NCBI GenBank assembly: GCA_031216445.1
Contig: CM062204.1
Location: forward strand, 12,826,501 to 12,890,500
Direction of reading: 5' to 3'
Source: Lateolabrax maculatus
Lineage: Eukaryota > Chordata > Actinopteri > Acropomatiformes > Lateolabracidae
DNA: 64,000 nt
Shown here: positions 1-14,599 of the stretch, in pieces
Layout: the number at the start of each line of letters is the position of its first letter
Numbering within the stretch: the stretch's first letter is position 1
Made by a program: the position numbers and the translations under genes
Notes under the pieces: model-generated
What the model was told of the DNA's origin: nothing
The model's database searches: none
What the model saw: only the letters and a program-made list of their open reading frames with translations

Positions 1-3000
1 TGTTTTAGTTGACTGCAGGTAACTTACTGGCAGTCCAGACGCTGCCTGTGAGTACGTGCAGAACCACAGTGGAATGTGAATTACATCAATTCGGGCATTA
101 AAGAATCAATTAAAAAATTGTAAAAAAGAAAATCGCGATACTTAGGTGAATTGATTTTTTCCCTAACACTGGTATGATGTGAGCATTTATCACATAGGTT
201 AAAAAGGTTTTATTGTTTAATAATAACCTTTCAATAATAATAATCTTTGAAATATTTAGAAAATGGTTTTATAAACTTATTTTTAAGAAAAGGTCCTATC
301 CTCATTCACTTGTGCGTCCATGAAAACTGCTGGCCTTCACTCTTATGCACTTCATCAGCTATCAGGCCCTGCACCAGGACTTCAGTTCCATCCATTTAAA
401 ATGTTTTATTGTGGCATCTATGAAGTCTGCCTCCTCCAGTGGCCTGTTCAGAGCAACAGGCATGAGGCGACTCATTAACCTCTAAATGTTAATTTACTCT
501 TTGTATGATAAAGAATATATGAATGGCTGAAATTCACAAAAAGTATAAAATGTATAACTCATTGAGAATAATGCACTGACAGGTATCATACTTCTCCAAA
601 CACGCAGTTTTAAATTGACTGTTGCACTTTAAAACCATTTTGTGGCAAATCACACCACCAGTCAAATCTGAAAATGTTTTGAAATCCTGATTGCATCAAG
701 AGGCCAGCTGTTGATTATAACTATACAGTTTGATCACAGACCAAAGAGATGAATGACAAGTAGATGTACAATTTCATTTTTCTTTCTTAAGAGATTTATT
801 TTGAATATTGGTTTGGCTCCTAAAACTAAGAAATATGTGTTTGCCGTACTTCCGACAGGATGTACCGTCTGACAGGATGGTGTTTCGTTGCTCTGATTGG
901 TTGTGTCCGCCCATCGATAACGCCCCATGGAAATCAAAAATGAACTGAGAGATTCCATTCTGATATGCATTTGCGTGTTAGTCTGGCGATGCCAGGCTAA
1001 ATAATAAACTACTTGTCTTACTCAAGCATTTCCCACACGCCAAAACAATGAAAAAAAAATGGTCAGATGGACATGTTGAAATATTGATAAAGTTATTAAC
1101 TCATGATGCATGAGTTAGATTTACCATACAACTTTTCTTCAAAGGCTTAATTAACATCACAATTAACATTTTCAGATTTTCTTTTAAACCTTGACGAGTT
1201 TAACTCCCTGCTCTGGAACAGTCAACAAGGTTTTCTTTATACAAAATGAGCTGTCAAGCCTTAAAATAGGCATTGAGGAAGGTTCAACTAAATCAGGACA
1301 TTTACTGACAAAACTGAAGAACTCTGATGTTAATATGTATGTAAAGCATGAGTGAGTATGTAATAAAAGCAAACAGCAAATATTTGGCATTTTCACCTTA
1401 AGAATGAATTTAACTGTTGATCGACTAATCAAATAATTGACTGATCATTTCAGCTCTAGTTGTAAGGCAGAATAATCAGGCCTTATGCTTTACCTGGGTT
1501 ACCTTGTCTCGTTCAACAGGCAGATGAAGACCTCCACATAACTACACTGTCAAGGAGCTACAGCAGATTTAATGATTTAAGATTTAATGGAGCCGGAAGA
1601 AAGACAGAAAATTGCATTAACATATAGGTTCTGCATTTCCTAATAAACAATAGCTAGGTAAAAATATTTCAAAATAATTTTGAAAGACTGTGCTTGTTGG
1701 TAAGACCTGTATACGCTATGACATCAATCCCTCACTAGATGTATCTGAATATTTCATACTACTATTGCAGGATATAATAACAATATTAATATTAATAATA
1801 ATAATTATTATAGTTTAAAAATAGATTACCTTTGTTAGTGCTTTCGTGAGTACTGAGGAAAATCGTGGGACATAAGCATCATTAAAACAAGTTCATGAGA
1901 TAAAAAAACAATAAATATTGTACAGTGTATTAAAAAGAAAACAAAAATATAATGTTAGTATGCAACTGAAAGGTGTGAGCATGTGTACAACATGGAGAGG
2001 AATTAGTATGGAGCCCACTGTCTGTCGTTCCCATAGAAACAATGTGATCAGGAGACTCTAATATGAAGAACTGGAATGGCAAAAATAAATTTGCTTTGCT
2101 CTGCAAGAGAACTTAATAAAAAGCTCATCTGGATGCACATAAATAAAAAGGTGTTCCCAAACACACAAGGCCCTGCACAACAAATGCCATTAGAGCTTTC
2201 TTTTGACCCAGACCTTACAGTCTAGTGCCAGGGCAGTGGCCTTGTTCAAGGAGTTAAGTAAAGGTATGTAGCTTTCTGGAAAGCTGGGACATGTATTGAT
2301 TTTGCCCTCCAAAGTTGTTTTGTCGTTTTTCTGTATTTCTGTGCTCTCAAGTTTTATATTGTTGTGAGGTAAGCTATAAATAATCTTAAACATTAAATGC
2401 CATATTTTGCATGCTGGCGACATTACCCCTATTACCCCACAACCATTATTGTGTTTCTTCTGATCTATTCCACTGTTACATATTTGTTGTAGTTGAGAAT
2501 TTGTAGCCTATAAGTAATTGCACAATCACTATCAAGATCAGCACACGCTGGGAATACAAATGTCAACTTGTGTCCACTGATGAAAGAACTTTTGGATTTG
2601 CTTTTCTGCTCCCATCCAATTGCAAAAGTAATGGTCCCCTGTTATACAACACCACTTAAGCAGTAACACAGAATGCATTTTACTTTATTAATCCTTTTGA
2701 AGCTTATTTGATCACACTCCTCTCATGCTAAAATGAGAAGCAAATGCTTGGATCTGGATCCTGAATCTTTAAAAGGTTGTAAAAATATGCACACTCTCAA
2801 AGTCACTAATAGCTTCCATGGGTGTGTATCCTCAGATGTAACAGGTATGTTATTGAGTGGATAGTTCCAACAGATCCTTTCATTAAATTTAGTATTTGGT
2901 TTGTAGAATTTAAAGTAGTGCGCTAACCAGTTGCAATATTTATGTTTCAAAACAATTAAGTATGAAGACTGAGAGCTGAAGAAAAGTAGTGTAGTGTATA

Positions 3001-6000
3001 GAGCGCAACAGCACAGTATTACAGTACATTTCAATTATACAATGTGTGCCCAGATAGGTTTTCTCCAACTATTAATATTTACAAACTTGTCCCTGACTCA
3101 AAGAGAATCAAATATTCTACTGTTATCTGTAATACCATATAGATCTTTAAAGATCTTTTTAAATATTGTATTATTATAATTTAAAGCTTGTCAAGGCCTC
3201 TGATAGTTTTCAAATTAAAACAGTCCACTGGATATGTTAACGTGGAGCTGAAAACATTTCCACATTTATTCAGTGGGTTTTTCAGTTTTGATGACAAGTG
3301 GCAAATCCTCTGCATTTATTCCAAGTGAGATTGTAGATCATTGATCCCTAACTGATTAGGCAACCTCAGTCTGACTGCTGTGGTGCAAACCAATGAGTGC
3401 CTATAGAAGAGCTATAATTTAAATATATTAATATATATTTAAAGGAAATGTTCAATGAAAACATTTAAAATATGTTCATGTGTGCATTTACAGTAAACAT
3501 TTTACATTATTATTACTCTTAAGTTATTATGTTGATAAAATATGTAAACTGGGCAGCATTACATTTTCTTTAAAAACAAGTTTAGCCATATAAATATGGA
3601 TGTGTTTGGGTACCACACCAAACTTCGGCAATGTCATTCTGGGGGTAGATGTGTTTCCTGTCCAACATGTGCTTTACCCACTTGTCCTTAGGCAAAATGA
3701 GCACTTTACTGCCCTTTACTACCCTTGCTTCCCTTTCAGTCACCCTGCGTGGGCAGGCAATGGGGGACATTTGTTTGTTGCTCCTAGTTTTTCTGGGTAT
3801 TTCTCTCTAAGTAGTTACTACCAACATCAACTGAAATTGTTCTTTAACCAACACCTTGCCTACACTGGCAGCATATCAAAAGCAACCAATCACCATTACA
3901 TTAACAGCAGCTCAGTCCTCCGTCAGTGTCAACTTTTGGTCAGTTCCGTCAAAGTACTGTTGTAAGGTACCACACCCCAATACACAATAACACCCCAATA
4001 CATTTGCAATGGCATAAAAAATAAAAAAAAAGATTTCGAGCTGAAAAAATATAACATTGTTTGCAGTTATGCACTTTAAGATCAGTTGTGAATGTGTTTC
4101 TGGACCCTGTGGCCCCTCATGATCTCAGGCTGCTGGGAATCTCACACCTCAAGGTAACTCAGAGCCTACAGGTCAGTGCTGAGGAGGTGGCTTCCTGATG
4201 AAATGGTGTTATATCAAGCAACAAAAACAGCTGTATTAGCAGTGTTTGCAAACTGGGCAGCGAAGCTGCAGTATAGGCAGTGCAGAAAAGTAAAAAAAAA
4301 ATATCAGTGCACTGACAGCATAAACAGACTGAGAGACAAATTGGATATGTGTTACAAAGAGTTGAGTGTATCATTCACTCCACCATGTAAATGTGGAGAC
4401 AGGATGTTCCTGCTCTCAGTTAACTTAGTAAAGATGTAAGAAAGCCTGTGTTTTCTTATTCAATTTTTCTTGAACCAAAGAAACAGGTTTTCAAAGCAAC
4501 CCTATGACTTAAGTTCATGTGTTACTCCTTTTTCAGATACTTGCACAATAAATGTAATAAGAAATAGGCAAAATTGAATGTCTTCAGATTGCTTCTCTTG
4601 ACCAACCAAAAACCCAAAGATAACCTAAAGACACTGCAGAACATTGCAAAATAGTTGCATATGAACGTCATTCTTAGGAGGAAATGCTGTTGAGAAAAGG
4701 TTTTGTTTGGATTTGTTTAAATTTGACCTCCAGTAACATAATCTTTGGCCTTGTGGGCTCTTTGGTCCATGGTTGTTTTTTCATTTTGGCTTAGGCAGGC
4801 TGTGGAGTTGATAAAGACTCACAGCTCTGTCCAATGGGACACTGGAGGCCAGGATAGGGCAGAGGTGCTTCCCTGCTTGCCCTCTGTCTCTCATTCCTTC
4901 CCCTACTTAGATCAATAACAAGCTCCTTAGCCACAGGTGCTCTCCAGGGAGACAGACCTGGATGGAGCCTTCCCTCCTCAGCTCATTGTCTCTTGCTGAC
5001 TCTGGCAGAGCTAAGCATTCAAGCCTGACCGATGCACACAGTCTCAAGTCCTCTGAGGAAATGGAACATACAGTATGTATACACAGAGCCTTTTGTATAG
5101 ATGTGGACATGCATGCACCGTTCTCCCACATCTAAATCCCTCTCTCGCTCACACACAAGCATAAAAAAAGAGAGCCAGAAAATGGTTTCATTAAACATAG
5201 ACAAAACACCATGCGACATCCCTAACACTAGAGAAGATGAAGTAAAAACACTGGAGTCAGTTGGTCTATAATTACAGTGATGTTAAGCCTCTCAATAGGA
5301 GTATGATGAATTGTCTCAACACCGTGTATCATGCAGCTAGATAAATGTTGCATATTTGCGTGTTAAACCATTTATTTTGTGAATTGGGCTTGATTTAGGC
5401 TTTATTGTATATGTGTATTTCGAGGGGTGACAACAAGAGGGGCATAAGCGACATTTTGGGCGTAAATGCCAAAAGGCAAAGGACACATATGAATTCTAAA
5501 CCTATCCAGAGTTATTGATCAAAAACCAAAACACCTAACACTTAATACACTGTACTATTTGGTGCCAAGAAAGGGTAAAGGGTAAAGCCTGTTTATACAT
5601 AAATGAATAGCACTTGAGTCAAAAGACTGACTAGAGTCAGCTAGGTCAACTATAAAAATAAAAAAGCTTTTTACTGCTGAATGAGTGTTACCAGATGTAT
5701 TTCAAGATGCAGAAAAGTTTGTTGATGACCAAGAGAATGAAATAGTCCAGGATTAAAAGTCAATGTTGAGTGACAATGGTAAACTAAACCATGCAGAGGC
5801 CTCAGAGAATGGCACAGAAAGAGAAACTAATGAAGAACACCTAAAGTCTATTTTTATAGATTATTTGGCCAGGATTAATGAAATTAATTCAGTGAATTAA
5901 AATTACATTGACAGATATTTTAGATATTATGACAATGGACTTTTTGCAATTGGTTATACTGCAAAATGGCTGAACAATTACTTATTTGGCCAATTGGTTT

Positions 6001-9000
6001 TAACAAAATGAATTCAATGAAGTAATATGCTAAGGATTTTTTAATTACTTTTTTTATAATATAAGAATACATTGTGGTAACTCATTAATGTAATGGTTTT
6101 TTCATATTTTCTTAAGAAACACCTTTTTTCATATTGTATATGAGATAAAATTGTGGTTCCAAAAAGGCACATGTGACTTTTTTCCAAATCAGATAAAAAT
6201 GAACTATATTTTTTCAATAAATGTTAAAATGTTGTTCATTAAATGTATTGTCATCCATATGTTTATAAAGTTTTAATATGTAAGATTTAATTTAATAAAC
6301 AAAGTCTGGACAAAGTATGGTCATTTTTTGTTTTGGCTCTCCAGTAAAGTTGGTCTTCTGGTTCTTACCCCTCAATTTATACTATTCATTTTTTTTCATA
6401 TCTAAATATGCTTTTAATGAAAATGTATCAAGATAAAGTATTCAAACTGCACAAATGGTCCAGGTAACACGATACAATTCATATGCATAAATACATGAAT
6501 GTTTAAGAAGCTCTTTTTAAAGAAGCAGCACTCTGCACAACTATTACTCACTTATTGCATCTGATTCAAGGTTAAAAAAAAAAAAAAGAATCAAATACAT
6601 TAAAGTAAACTTTATAATAGGACTACTTGTAAACATTTCCATGTGCATTTATTTTCTTTCCTTTCTTTCTTTTTTTAAACATAAATTGCTGCCCCATGTT
6701 CTTATTTATTCATGTTTCTGGCTTGTATAGTAGTACATGACATTAAATGTGAACTTGACCTTAATCTAACATTGTATCTACTAACCTGTCTCGACCTCTC
6801 TCCCCATGCTGGCTCTGCACATCACGAGTGCCTGCTGTGCCTCCTTGCTAATGTCTAATTTAGCATTTCTGACATGCCAATATACAACTTATAGCCTTTT
6901 ACAGCATTCATCACTTTCTTATCTTGCATACTTTATTCTTGATCATTCACATTCTTTATTTCTTACCTAATATAAGTTCAGTTCCTCCCAGTCCAGATGG
7001 TCCACCCACGGAAAGCTGACAACTGTTCTGGAGCTTTCTACTTCAGATACCTGCTGCAGCCCAGGTTTTGTATCCAGTGTGGGTGATTTGCATGTGACAC
7101 AAGATCAAGATTGGAGACTACTAATATCACTGAAGTCACTGACATGCACAAATCAACAAAAGCACACAGTTCAATGCAAAAAGAAGAAAGGCTAGAATAA
7201 AACATACAGATATCTGAGCTAATTTTGTATCCCTACAAATTCATGCTTTAATTCACTCAGTAATATATTGATGTAAACCATGCAGTACAGTTAGGTAACA
7301 TGATATAAAGCTGAAAGATTTGGCAACCTCTGGCTTTTCAATACAAGGAAGAAATGTATGCGCTACCACAGATGGGATGGAAATGACCTCTCTGCACAAG
7401 TCAGGAAGGGTTACATTGCACATGAACAGCTCCAAATCACAACTCATGTCCTGTAGAAATATTAAATGAAGAGGGCTGGTGGAGGCTGCTGACTTTCATT
7501 AATTCCAATAAATTGTATAACTGGATGTGATAATTTTTCGGTGTATTTCATAATATCAGGAATTACAATGCCATACATTCTTAAAACTGTTCAAATAAAA
7601 TAGCAAATGTATGTATTCAAAACAAAAAGAGACACTTTTAAGAATAAATGCTACAATACAACACACTAGAGTCTTATACCCAGTGGACTGTCCTACTACT
7701 GAACCAGGAAGACATTGTATACATAAGATGTCATGCTGACAATATACCATGCAAAAAACATTCCCCAGAATAATTACTTTACTATCTACATAATTTATGC
7801 TTACACTTAGGCTGTTCTCCCTTAGAAATAGCATGTGGAATGTAAAAAAACAATGGGAGAAGTACACAAAAAATAGGTATAATGTATCCACCCACTTTTG
7901 TCTATGGTACATTGTGTACATGGTTCACCACTTCAAAAATGTTATCCCAGTTCAGTGTTAGTGTGTCAACGTCAAAGATAAGAACATGAGACAGTTTCTG
8001 TGATGTGCACAGCATTGGGATAAAGGTGCTGATTCAGTTAACATTCTGGTACCAGAGAAAGCCTGCAATATCCAGATCTAAAGGTTTGTGCCCAAGAGGA
8101 AGATAAAGAGAAAAAAAAAAGTATATACTGAACCCTTTCCTAGGTTTGAATATGCTGTCATTTGGTAAACAATCAAGGAGTAGGTAAAGTAGGCAAAAGC
8201 TCTTATTTAACTTTGGTTTTAGAACATTACTCCTTTTCTTTGCAATCATCTGATACAGGGAAGAGTAATCTCCTCCTCACATCCTCATTTTTGACCTTTC
8301 CCCTTTTGACTATCCATTCATGTCAAAAATAGTGGTTTCCCAATACAAATCACTCTGTGAGATGGCATCAAGGGCTACTCATATCAACTTTTGAATAGCT
8401 GAATAATGGAATGAAGATGGACAGCAACAGTTCGGCGACATTAAACTGGAAGCAGCCAGCGATTAAACACCACAAGAATAAAAAAGACTGCTCTGCACAC
8501 CTGAGTTAAGACCACTATCCCTCACAATCTATTTTTGGAGGGTGACTCTGAAACAAGGACAGGGGTTAAGGAGGATTGGGACGAGGCCTAAATAGACAAC
8601 AATATCCTTTATGGCCCAGTTGGCATTAGTGTCCTATCCTCTATGCAGTGATGTTGCAATGAAAACTAAATCCATTTGGAGGCCTTCATTTTCTTCAAAA
8701 TATGGGTTATTTTTTTACTAAATGAATAATTATAAGAAGGCCAACTCAAAGCAAGTCAACTCAAAGTCATGCTGTAGCATGTTACCTTGCCTCATCTTTA
8801 CATGCCCAGAGGGCTCAGCAGCAGGCAACTGTACATTAATTCATGAGAAAGAGTCCATATCCTCATTTATATGTTGTGACCTAGTACCGAAGATTAAACA
8901 TTTATATCATGGTGTAATTTTTTAAAAAGAAATTACAACAAATTACAGCTATATTCTTGCATGTCACAAGTTTCTTAGCATACCAGTTTGGCCGTAGTGC

Positions 9001-11680
9001 CACTAGTGATAGTGATTTAATTCTTCACTAAGTGAAAGACAGTGGTGCAACTCCAAGCTGGATTTAACAAAATCCAGATTTCTAATCTTGTCCACATATT
9101 ATGCAGATAATGACGGGGATGTGTTTGCGCTGGCTGGATATCCCCATTTTGAATCACAATGGCCACTTACAGAAGCAATCCACATGTCTTTTATGGCTTC
9201 CAGTTTACAGCTGGAAATGAGTGTGCGGGACACTGCACATTCAAATACAAGAGCCAATCAAATCTCTCACTTTGTGCATGGGCCAATACGCCAATACTGC
9301 ACAGGGAGCAGATGCTTCCCTCACAGTGGCTAAAGCTTGTTTGTGCCAGGCATCTGGAGTTGGCCACAGTAATTTAGCACTCAGCATCAGAGATTTGCAC
9401 TTTCACAGGGGGGCATGACTTAGCATGATAGTTGTTAGTTTTATTCCATAATACATAACTTAATTCAGTGCTTTGTCACAGTTAAGGCTTTGAAAAGGCT
9501 TTGTTGCATTGCGCTCTCGCTCCGTAACAGCTACCAGAGATGATCCGCTGCCATTCTAGCTGGTGTGCATCTTCAGTTCTTCTCACCTTTCTAGTATATT
9601 TACATGCCAGGTCTACTTTTGCCAAGGCAGATCGCATCAATGAATTGAGAATTTAACTTTATCCTGAATGTATATAGATGCCTACATTTATTGTCAATTG
9701 ATTTAAAATTAACATTAAATGATGAATTGATTTGAATTACTGACTTTGTCTTTCCATACACATATACACACTTTCTCTTGCTTGGGTCCAGCACTTCTCC
9801 TCCATCGTCTGTAAAGCAGAAGAAGGAATGCTACAGTTTTGCTTCACTAATATATAATATTCCGAAAATGCGGGGAAAAAAAGATATGTTAATTGAAATA
9901 AGTACTGTAAAGTACATGCACAAAGTATGTGTTACCAAATGGATCATAAACAAACTTAAAACATGTATTCTGTCCATCAAAACAACTCAAAACAATATTG
10001 TAAATGTAGCTGCAGGAGAACTGACTGCTTGAAGTGGACATTAGAACCTCAAGAAAGCTGCATCCAATGGCATCTGGGGTAAACCTTGCAGCCTAGATAT
10101 TACAACATGTGAGTATTTTTTTCCAGTAAATATTTGTGTGTTTGTATGGTGTGCATGTTTGGCCTAATTTTTGCGAGGAACTTTTACTCTGTTTTTTAAA
10201 GACAGAACAGGAGAATATTACAGTTGAAACATCCCTGTTTGAAGCCTTGGCGCCTTTAAACCCACTGGTTGTCACACACAATCCCCCTCATCCCCATCCT
10301 CACCAATAATAGCTTTCCGTCTTCTATGGTCTAATTCTAACTCAATTATGAATAGATTCACTGGATCAGTTGAAAAAGTTAAGAGTCTTCATTTCACCAG
10401 ATTCACCCACTAATTTAATTCATGAAAGGGAGGAGACAGGATTTAGATGGATTTTTAAGCTTTGAGCCTAGTGAGACCTGTGTTATGCAAAACAGATTTG
10501 GAACCATAGGAGAAAGGTGGTGTACTGGTGGAATAGATTTTTAATGATTATGGGTTAATGACATGTGTGCAGAGCTCATAGTGTTAGCAACTTAAGTTTT
10601 GAATCCCCCACCAGTGCTGTTTTCTGTTCTCAGACAATGTCAAGCTTTTAAGGAGAGTTCCTAAGATTAAATGAGACGACTGTAGTGCTGTCTTCGCTCT
10701 CTCCATCTCTGAAGACTCTTTCATTTAAAACACACAGAGAAGATGTAGTGTGGTAGTTTAAAAGATTCGGGGCAATCAAACCTACTCCTGAGCTCTGGAT
10801 GCTTCTGTACAGGCAGACCTGTTATGTTCTCCTTCAGCACTATCACAGCTCAGCATGAATTCACTCTGCTAAAAGGCTTATAATAAACTTTCAATACTTT
10901 CAAAGGTGCTCCTCAAAGGCTTCTCCTAGCTGGATGAAAGGAATAGCCACCTACTAAAAAACTGGCCACTGTGCAAAAACCAGAAAAGTATATTGTAGGC
11001 CTATTCATTGCAAGCAGCCAGTCTTTAAGAGAGTATAATAGGATTTAAGAGTTAGATACATAGAATAGTGGAGCAGAGACCCAGAAACCCATGACTGCAG
11101 CTTTGACAAGGTGAACTTTTTTTCTCTCTTTTAAGCTCCATGTATCTGCTCTTTTGTGTGGAGGATTTAACTATTTATAGGTTTATAAATGGATTTTTAT
11201 AAATTTCTTTAAAAAATATCCTCATGCAATTCAATGTGTTATAACGTGTAATTAAATCAATGGGTTTAGTGAGTTTATGTTGAAGTAAAAAAAATTGTGA
11301 GATTCAGACTACACTGAGTGAGACTAGTTCTTAAAAAACCTACAAAAGCATTCACTAAATCAAAAACAATCACTGATGAAAGTAAGATGATCACACGTGC
11401 ACAAAATACAGCGCCTCAAGTCTGTAGTAAAAAAAAACAAGATAAGTAGAATCCAAGTAAATACTGACACAAAAGAGCACCAGGGTTCAAGCAGAGTGTG
11501 TTCAGTGATATAGTAAAACAGCATGAAGACTTTTCAAAAATGTGATGAAAATTATATGTATTATACAAGAGAAGAGGAAGCTAGCCAGTAGGTAACATGG
11601 GGCACCCAGCCAATAGAATGTCAACTCTTAACTACTTCAACTACTTCTTCGGGAGAGTCTTTAAATCGGGCCTAACATAT
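1..11680. other. intergenic DNA downstream of ctnna2, no gene seen
   Basis: Apart from the repeat at 822-1003, this AT-rich stretch shows only short ORFs without recognisable domains, including a 121-codon frame at 3,600-3,965. It also has short A or T runs such as those near 4,020 and 6,570. I see no exon, tRNA or other RNA gene. Confidence 0.6.
822..1003 (+). repeat. interspersed repeat, copy 1 (partner at right edge)
   Basis: From AAGAAATATGTGTTTGCCG through ACAGGATGTACC, GACAGGATGG, CTCTGATTGGTTGT to the ending CCAGGCTAA, this copy aligns with the reverse complement of 63,818-64,000. The last 21 bases contain a near-palindrome (TAGTCTGGC, then GCCAGGCTA), as at the ends of some non-autonomous elements. 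The family name is unknown to me and the left boundary is uncertain. Confidence 0.75.
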
Positions 11681-11689
11681 GTTTACACC

Positions 11690-11905
11690 AGCACACATTG
11701 GGCAGGAGCCGTGATACAGCCTGAACAGGTCAAACACATTCACACTCAATCGAACACCTACAGGCAATTTTACTGTAAGTTTCCAATTCTCAGATCCTGC
11801 ATGTCTTTGGACTGTGGGAGTAAACCAGGGCACCTAGAGAAAGCCCACACATACATGGGATTAACATGTAGAAACCACACAGGAAGGCTCCAGCCTACAC
11901 ATTGC
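11690..11905 (+). repeat. teleost interspersed repeat (TGCATGTCTTTGGACTGTGG family)
   Basis: It contains GGGCAGGAGCCGTGATACAG, ACACATTCACACTCA, ACCTACAGGCAATTTTACTG, TGCATGTCTTTGGACTGTGG, AGAAAGCCCACACATACATG and AGGAAGGCTCCAGCC. From memory, these blocks in this order belong to a very common fish repeat. The family class is uncertain. The 122-codon ORF at 11,597-11,965 is a by-product of this repeat. Confidence 0.75.
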
Positions 11906-12258
11906 ATACATTTTGTGTTTGCCTACAGGAATCAATCAAATAAAAAAAATTGCTTAGAGATGTAGTGCTGGTAACAAGCATTTCAATTATAGGCTTGGAT
12001 GTCAGAGCTCACCACCAGCACATAAATGCACAATATTGTGTAACAGTGTTAGATACACAGAGCGGTCTGTGGTCCATTGTCTACTGGTGGAAAGATTAAA
12101 CTTTCACTATGACAGGGCCAGGTCAGTGCTGGGGCCCTGCTTGATTTGATTGTGGAGACCAAGGTTTTTATTAATCTGATTAATCAAGCTCTGATAATTA
12201 TCATTATTAAAATTATAATACATGAATCTCAAGTACACTCAAGATTCTTCTGGTTATG

Positions 12259-12279
12259 TTTTTTTTTTTTTTTTTTTTT
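12259..12279. repeat. T21 homopolymer
   Basis: An uninterrupted T run in AT-rich sequence. Confidence 0.95.
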
Positions 12280-12702
12280 AGATAAAAATAAATTAAAAAA
12301 AAGAAAAATGCCTACATTCAAAACAACTTTGTGTTTTATTATATATACATATTTCTAGCATTTAATATTACATTTTGTATAAAATGTTTTTTATGGATTT
12401 GTATGGTTCTATTACACAATTTATTTATTTTTTTTTTACAATTTTCATTATCAATTAATCTGCCAAATGTTTTCACAATTAAAAGAGTAATAATTTGGTT
12501 TATAAAAATGTCTTGTGTTGTCAGATCAACAGTCCCAAAGATATTCTGAATTCTTATCATAGAGGAGTAAAAAAAACAACAAAAAATGACCTGTGAATGT
12601 AATACATAAAACGATTAAATCGATGCCAAAATTGTTTTCAGTATGACTGAACCATTAAAAGTTGGTACTGCATGCCTATTGGCTTTCTTCTTTTTTTGGG
12701 TT

Positions 12703-13997
12703 TTTTTCATAGTATCAAAATGGTATGTGGGGTAGCTAGTGGAAACATGAAAGTGTAGAAAGTGCCAATGTCCTTCCACGTTCCCTTCATAGATAAATAC
12801 ACAGCTAAAGCCATTGTTTTACCTCTAGGAAAGAAACTTCCATAATGAAAAAGCAGGGTCTTCCCTTATTATCGCTTAAGCCCAGTTCTTACTAAATGAT
12901 TGTAACCCTGATTTTGAACAGTTTTCCGAGTCCTCCGCTGTGGGGCAAATCGGTGTTCGCTCGGCACTCGACCTATATGTTTGAACCGTTCTGTGACGCG
13001 ACCTTGGAGCTCGCCATGAAACAACCTTCAGCCAATAAGAGCAGACACAGGCAGGCTGGATGACAGCTCCTCTGCTGCAGCTCTCTGAACACAGCCTTAT
13101 CATTCATATATTTGTACACAATAATAGTTTCTATCAGAATGCATCGGCATATATAAACACACACAGGCTTTTCAGCCCGTGTGCTCTTGCTGTCAACACC
13201 AGCAGGCAGCTAAATGTTTTCATTTAAAAAAAATAATTTACTTTCAACTCTCTTTGCAGAACAGATAATTCTTGCTGCCCACATATCCCAATCCATGTCT
13301 TGACTCTTTATCTTTTTTTTTCTTATCCTTGTTTTTTCACTGCAAATCAGCGCACAATTGTGATGCACCGATTTGCAGTTATGTCCGCGGGCACCGCGGC
13401 TCACAAACATTAATGTTAATAGCTGGTGGGTTGCAGGTGGGTGAAATAATACGTCATTAATGACAAAAATATTACAAATCTCTAAAACGTACGATCCCAC
13501 AAGAGACATTTATGCAAGGGACACAGCAAAATAACTTTATTAATTATTTAAATCTCCAGAAAGGCCGACTCTGTTCATTAATGTTCTGTGTTCTTCTACA
13601 CATACAAACAGTCCAGGTTCATACCTTAACTGTTCAACTGTTTGGATTAAAGCAGCCTCCTCCTGATAAATCCTGAGCTTCATCAAAGCTGGCTAAAAAA
13701 TATTATTTCAGAAGCTAAAAGTTTAATTCTGTTTCCCCTGGAGAGTTTTCTCTGTCCTCTCAAGTTTATAATGAGTTTTGCTGCTTAAATGTCTCACAAC
13801 ATTTGCTGCAGTGACATTACTTTTAACATTTTGAAACGAAAAAATCCATTCCATTATATGGGATTGCATCATTTTGCATGATAAAATGATAAATGATGAC
13901 GCTTTGTACCCTTAAGCATACATACATACAAGTAATTTCCATGTACATTTTTGTGTTCTTACTAGCTACCCCACATACCATTTTGGTCCTATGAAAA
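12703..13997. mobile_element. candidate non-autonomous DNA transposon with ~50-bp inverted ends
   Basis: The left arm (12,703-12,755) and right arm (13,942-13,997) are inverted repeats. They share an exact 25-base core, CAAAATGGTATGTGGGG then TAGCTAGT, flanked by TTTTCATAG on the outside and AACA and TGT blocks on the inside. The ~1.3-kb element encodes nothing recognisable. Its middle (12,890-13,090) is more GC-rich than its surroundings. I could not define a target-site duplication. Its superfamily is unknown; hAT-like or piggyBac-like are only guesses. Confidence 0.65.
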
Positions 13998-14417
13998 TAA
14001 TATAAATATATTTATTAATAATATCTGCATGTCCATTGGTGGTCCATTGTTCAAAATTAATAAAAGATTGTATTTGCAGAAATAAATATTGATATCATAT
14101 TTGTATAAAAATGTGGGTTTGTAGTACCCTCAATATCGCTCTTGTTTTTTGAATTATGCACTTTTTTCCAAATGTAGTACAGGCTTTGAATGGTTTTGCA
14201 TACAGAAAAAACACCTTTGTCTTCCATCCTAGAAAAGTTGTTGAGGCTAGGAACAACACTTATCAAGATATTAATGCCCAAACATGTCTTCCCAGATGAA
14301 ACACTTTTGAGGCCATAAAATGAAATAATATCAAGGGCTAAAAAAATTGGAATACATAGGATTTGAACAGAAGTTCTTTAACAGGCCTTGGTTTTGGGGA
14401 CCATTCACGGTATAGAT

Positions 14418-14570
14418 TAGCCTGGGAACCAGATGAACCTGCGAGCTCATGTTTCAATTGCTCTAGCAGATACGTCTGGCCCCTCTCCCATTCAAACTTA
14501 TTTCCTTGCCATTGTGTCGGGTGAACCAAACCAGTGAAATCTGAGACGGTGGTGCGACAACTTTATCTTA
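14418..14570. repeat. teleost interspersed repeat (TAGCCTGGGAACCAGA family)
   Basis: The sequence TAGCCTGGGAACCAGATGAA followed by GCGAGCTCATGTTT, ATTGCTCTAGCAGATAC and GTCTGG matches, from memory, a common short fish repeat. TAGCCTGG-type ends are frequent in fish non-autonomous elements. Boundaries are approximate. Confidence 0.6.
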
Positions 14571-14599
14571 TTTGACACGGAATGATCCATGTACATTTT

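Noticed and set aside
3600..3965. 121-codon ORF in the intergenic part
   Set aside because: No recognisable domain and no neighbouring exon or splice pattern that would support it.
9088..9418. Three overlapping plus-strand frames
   Set aside because: Overlapping frames in one repeat-like stretch with no recognised protein; at most one could be real and none has support.
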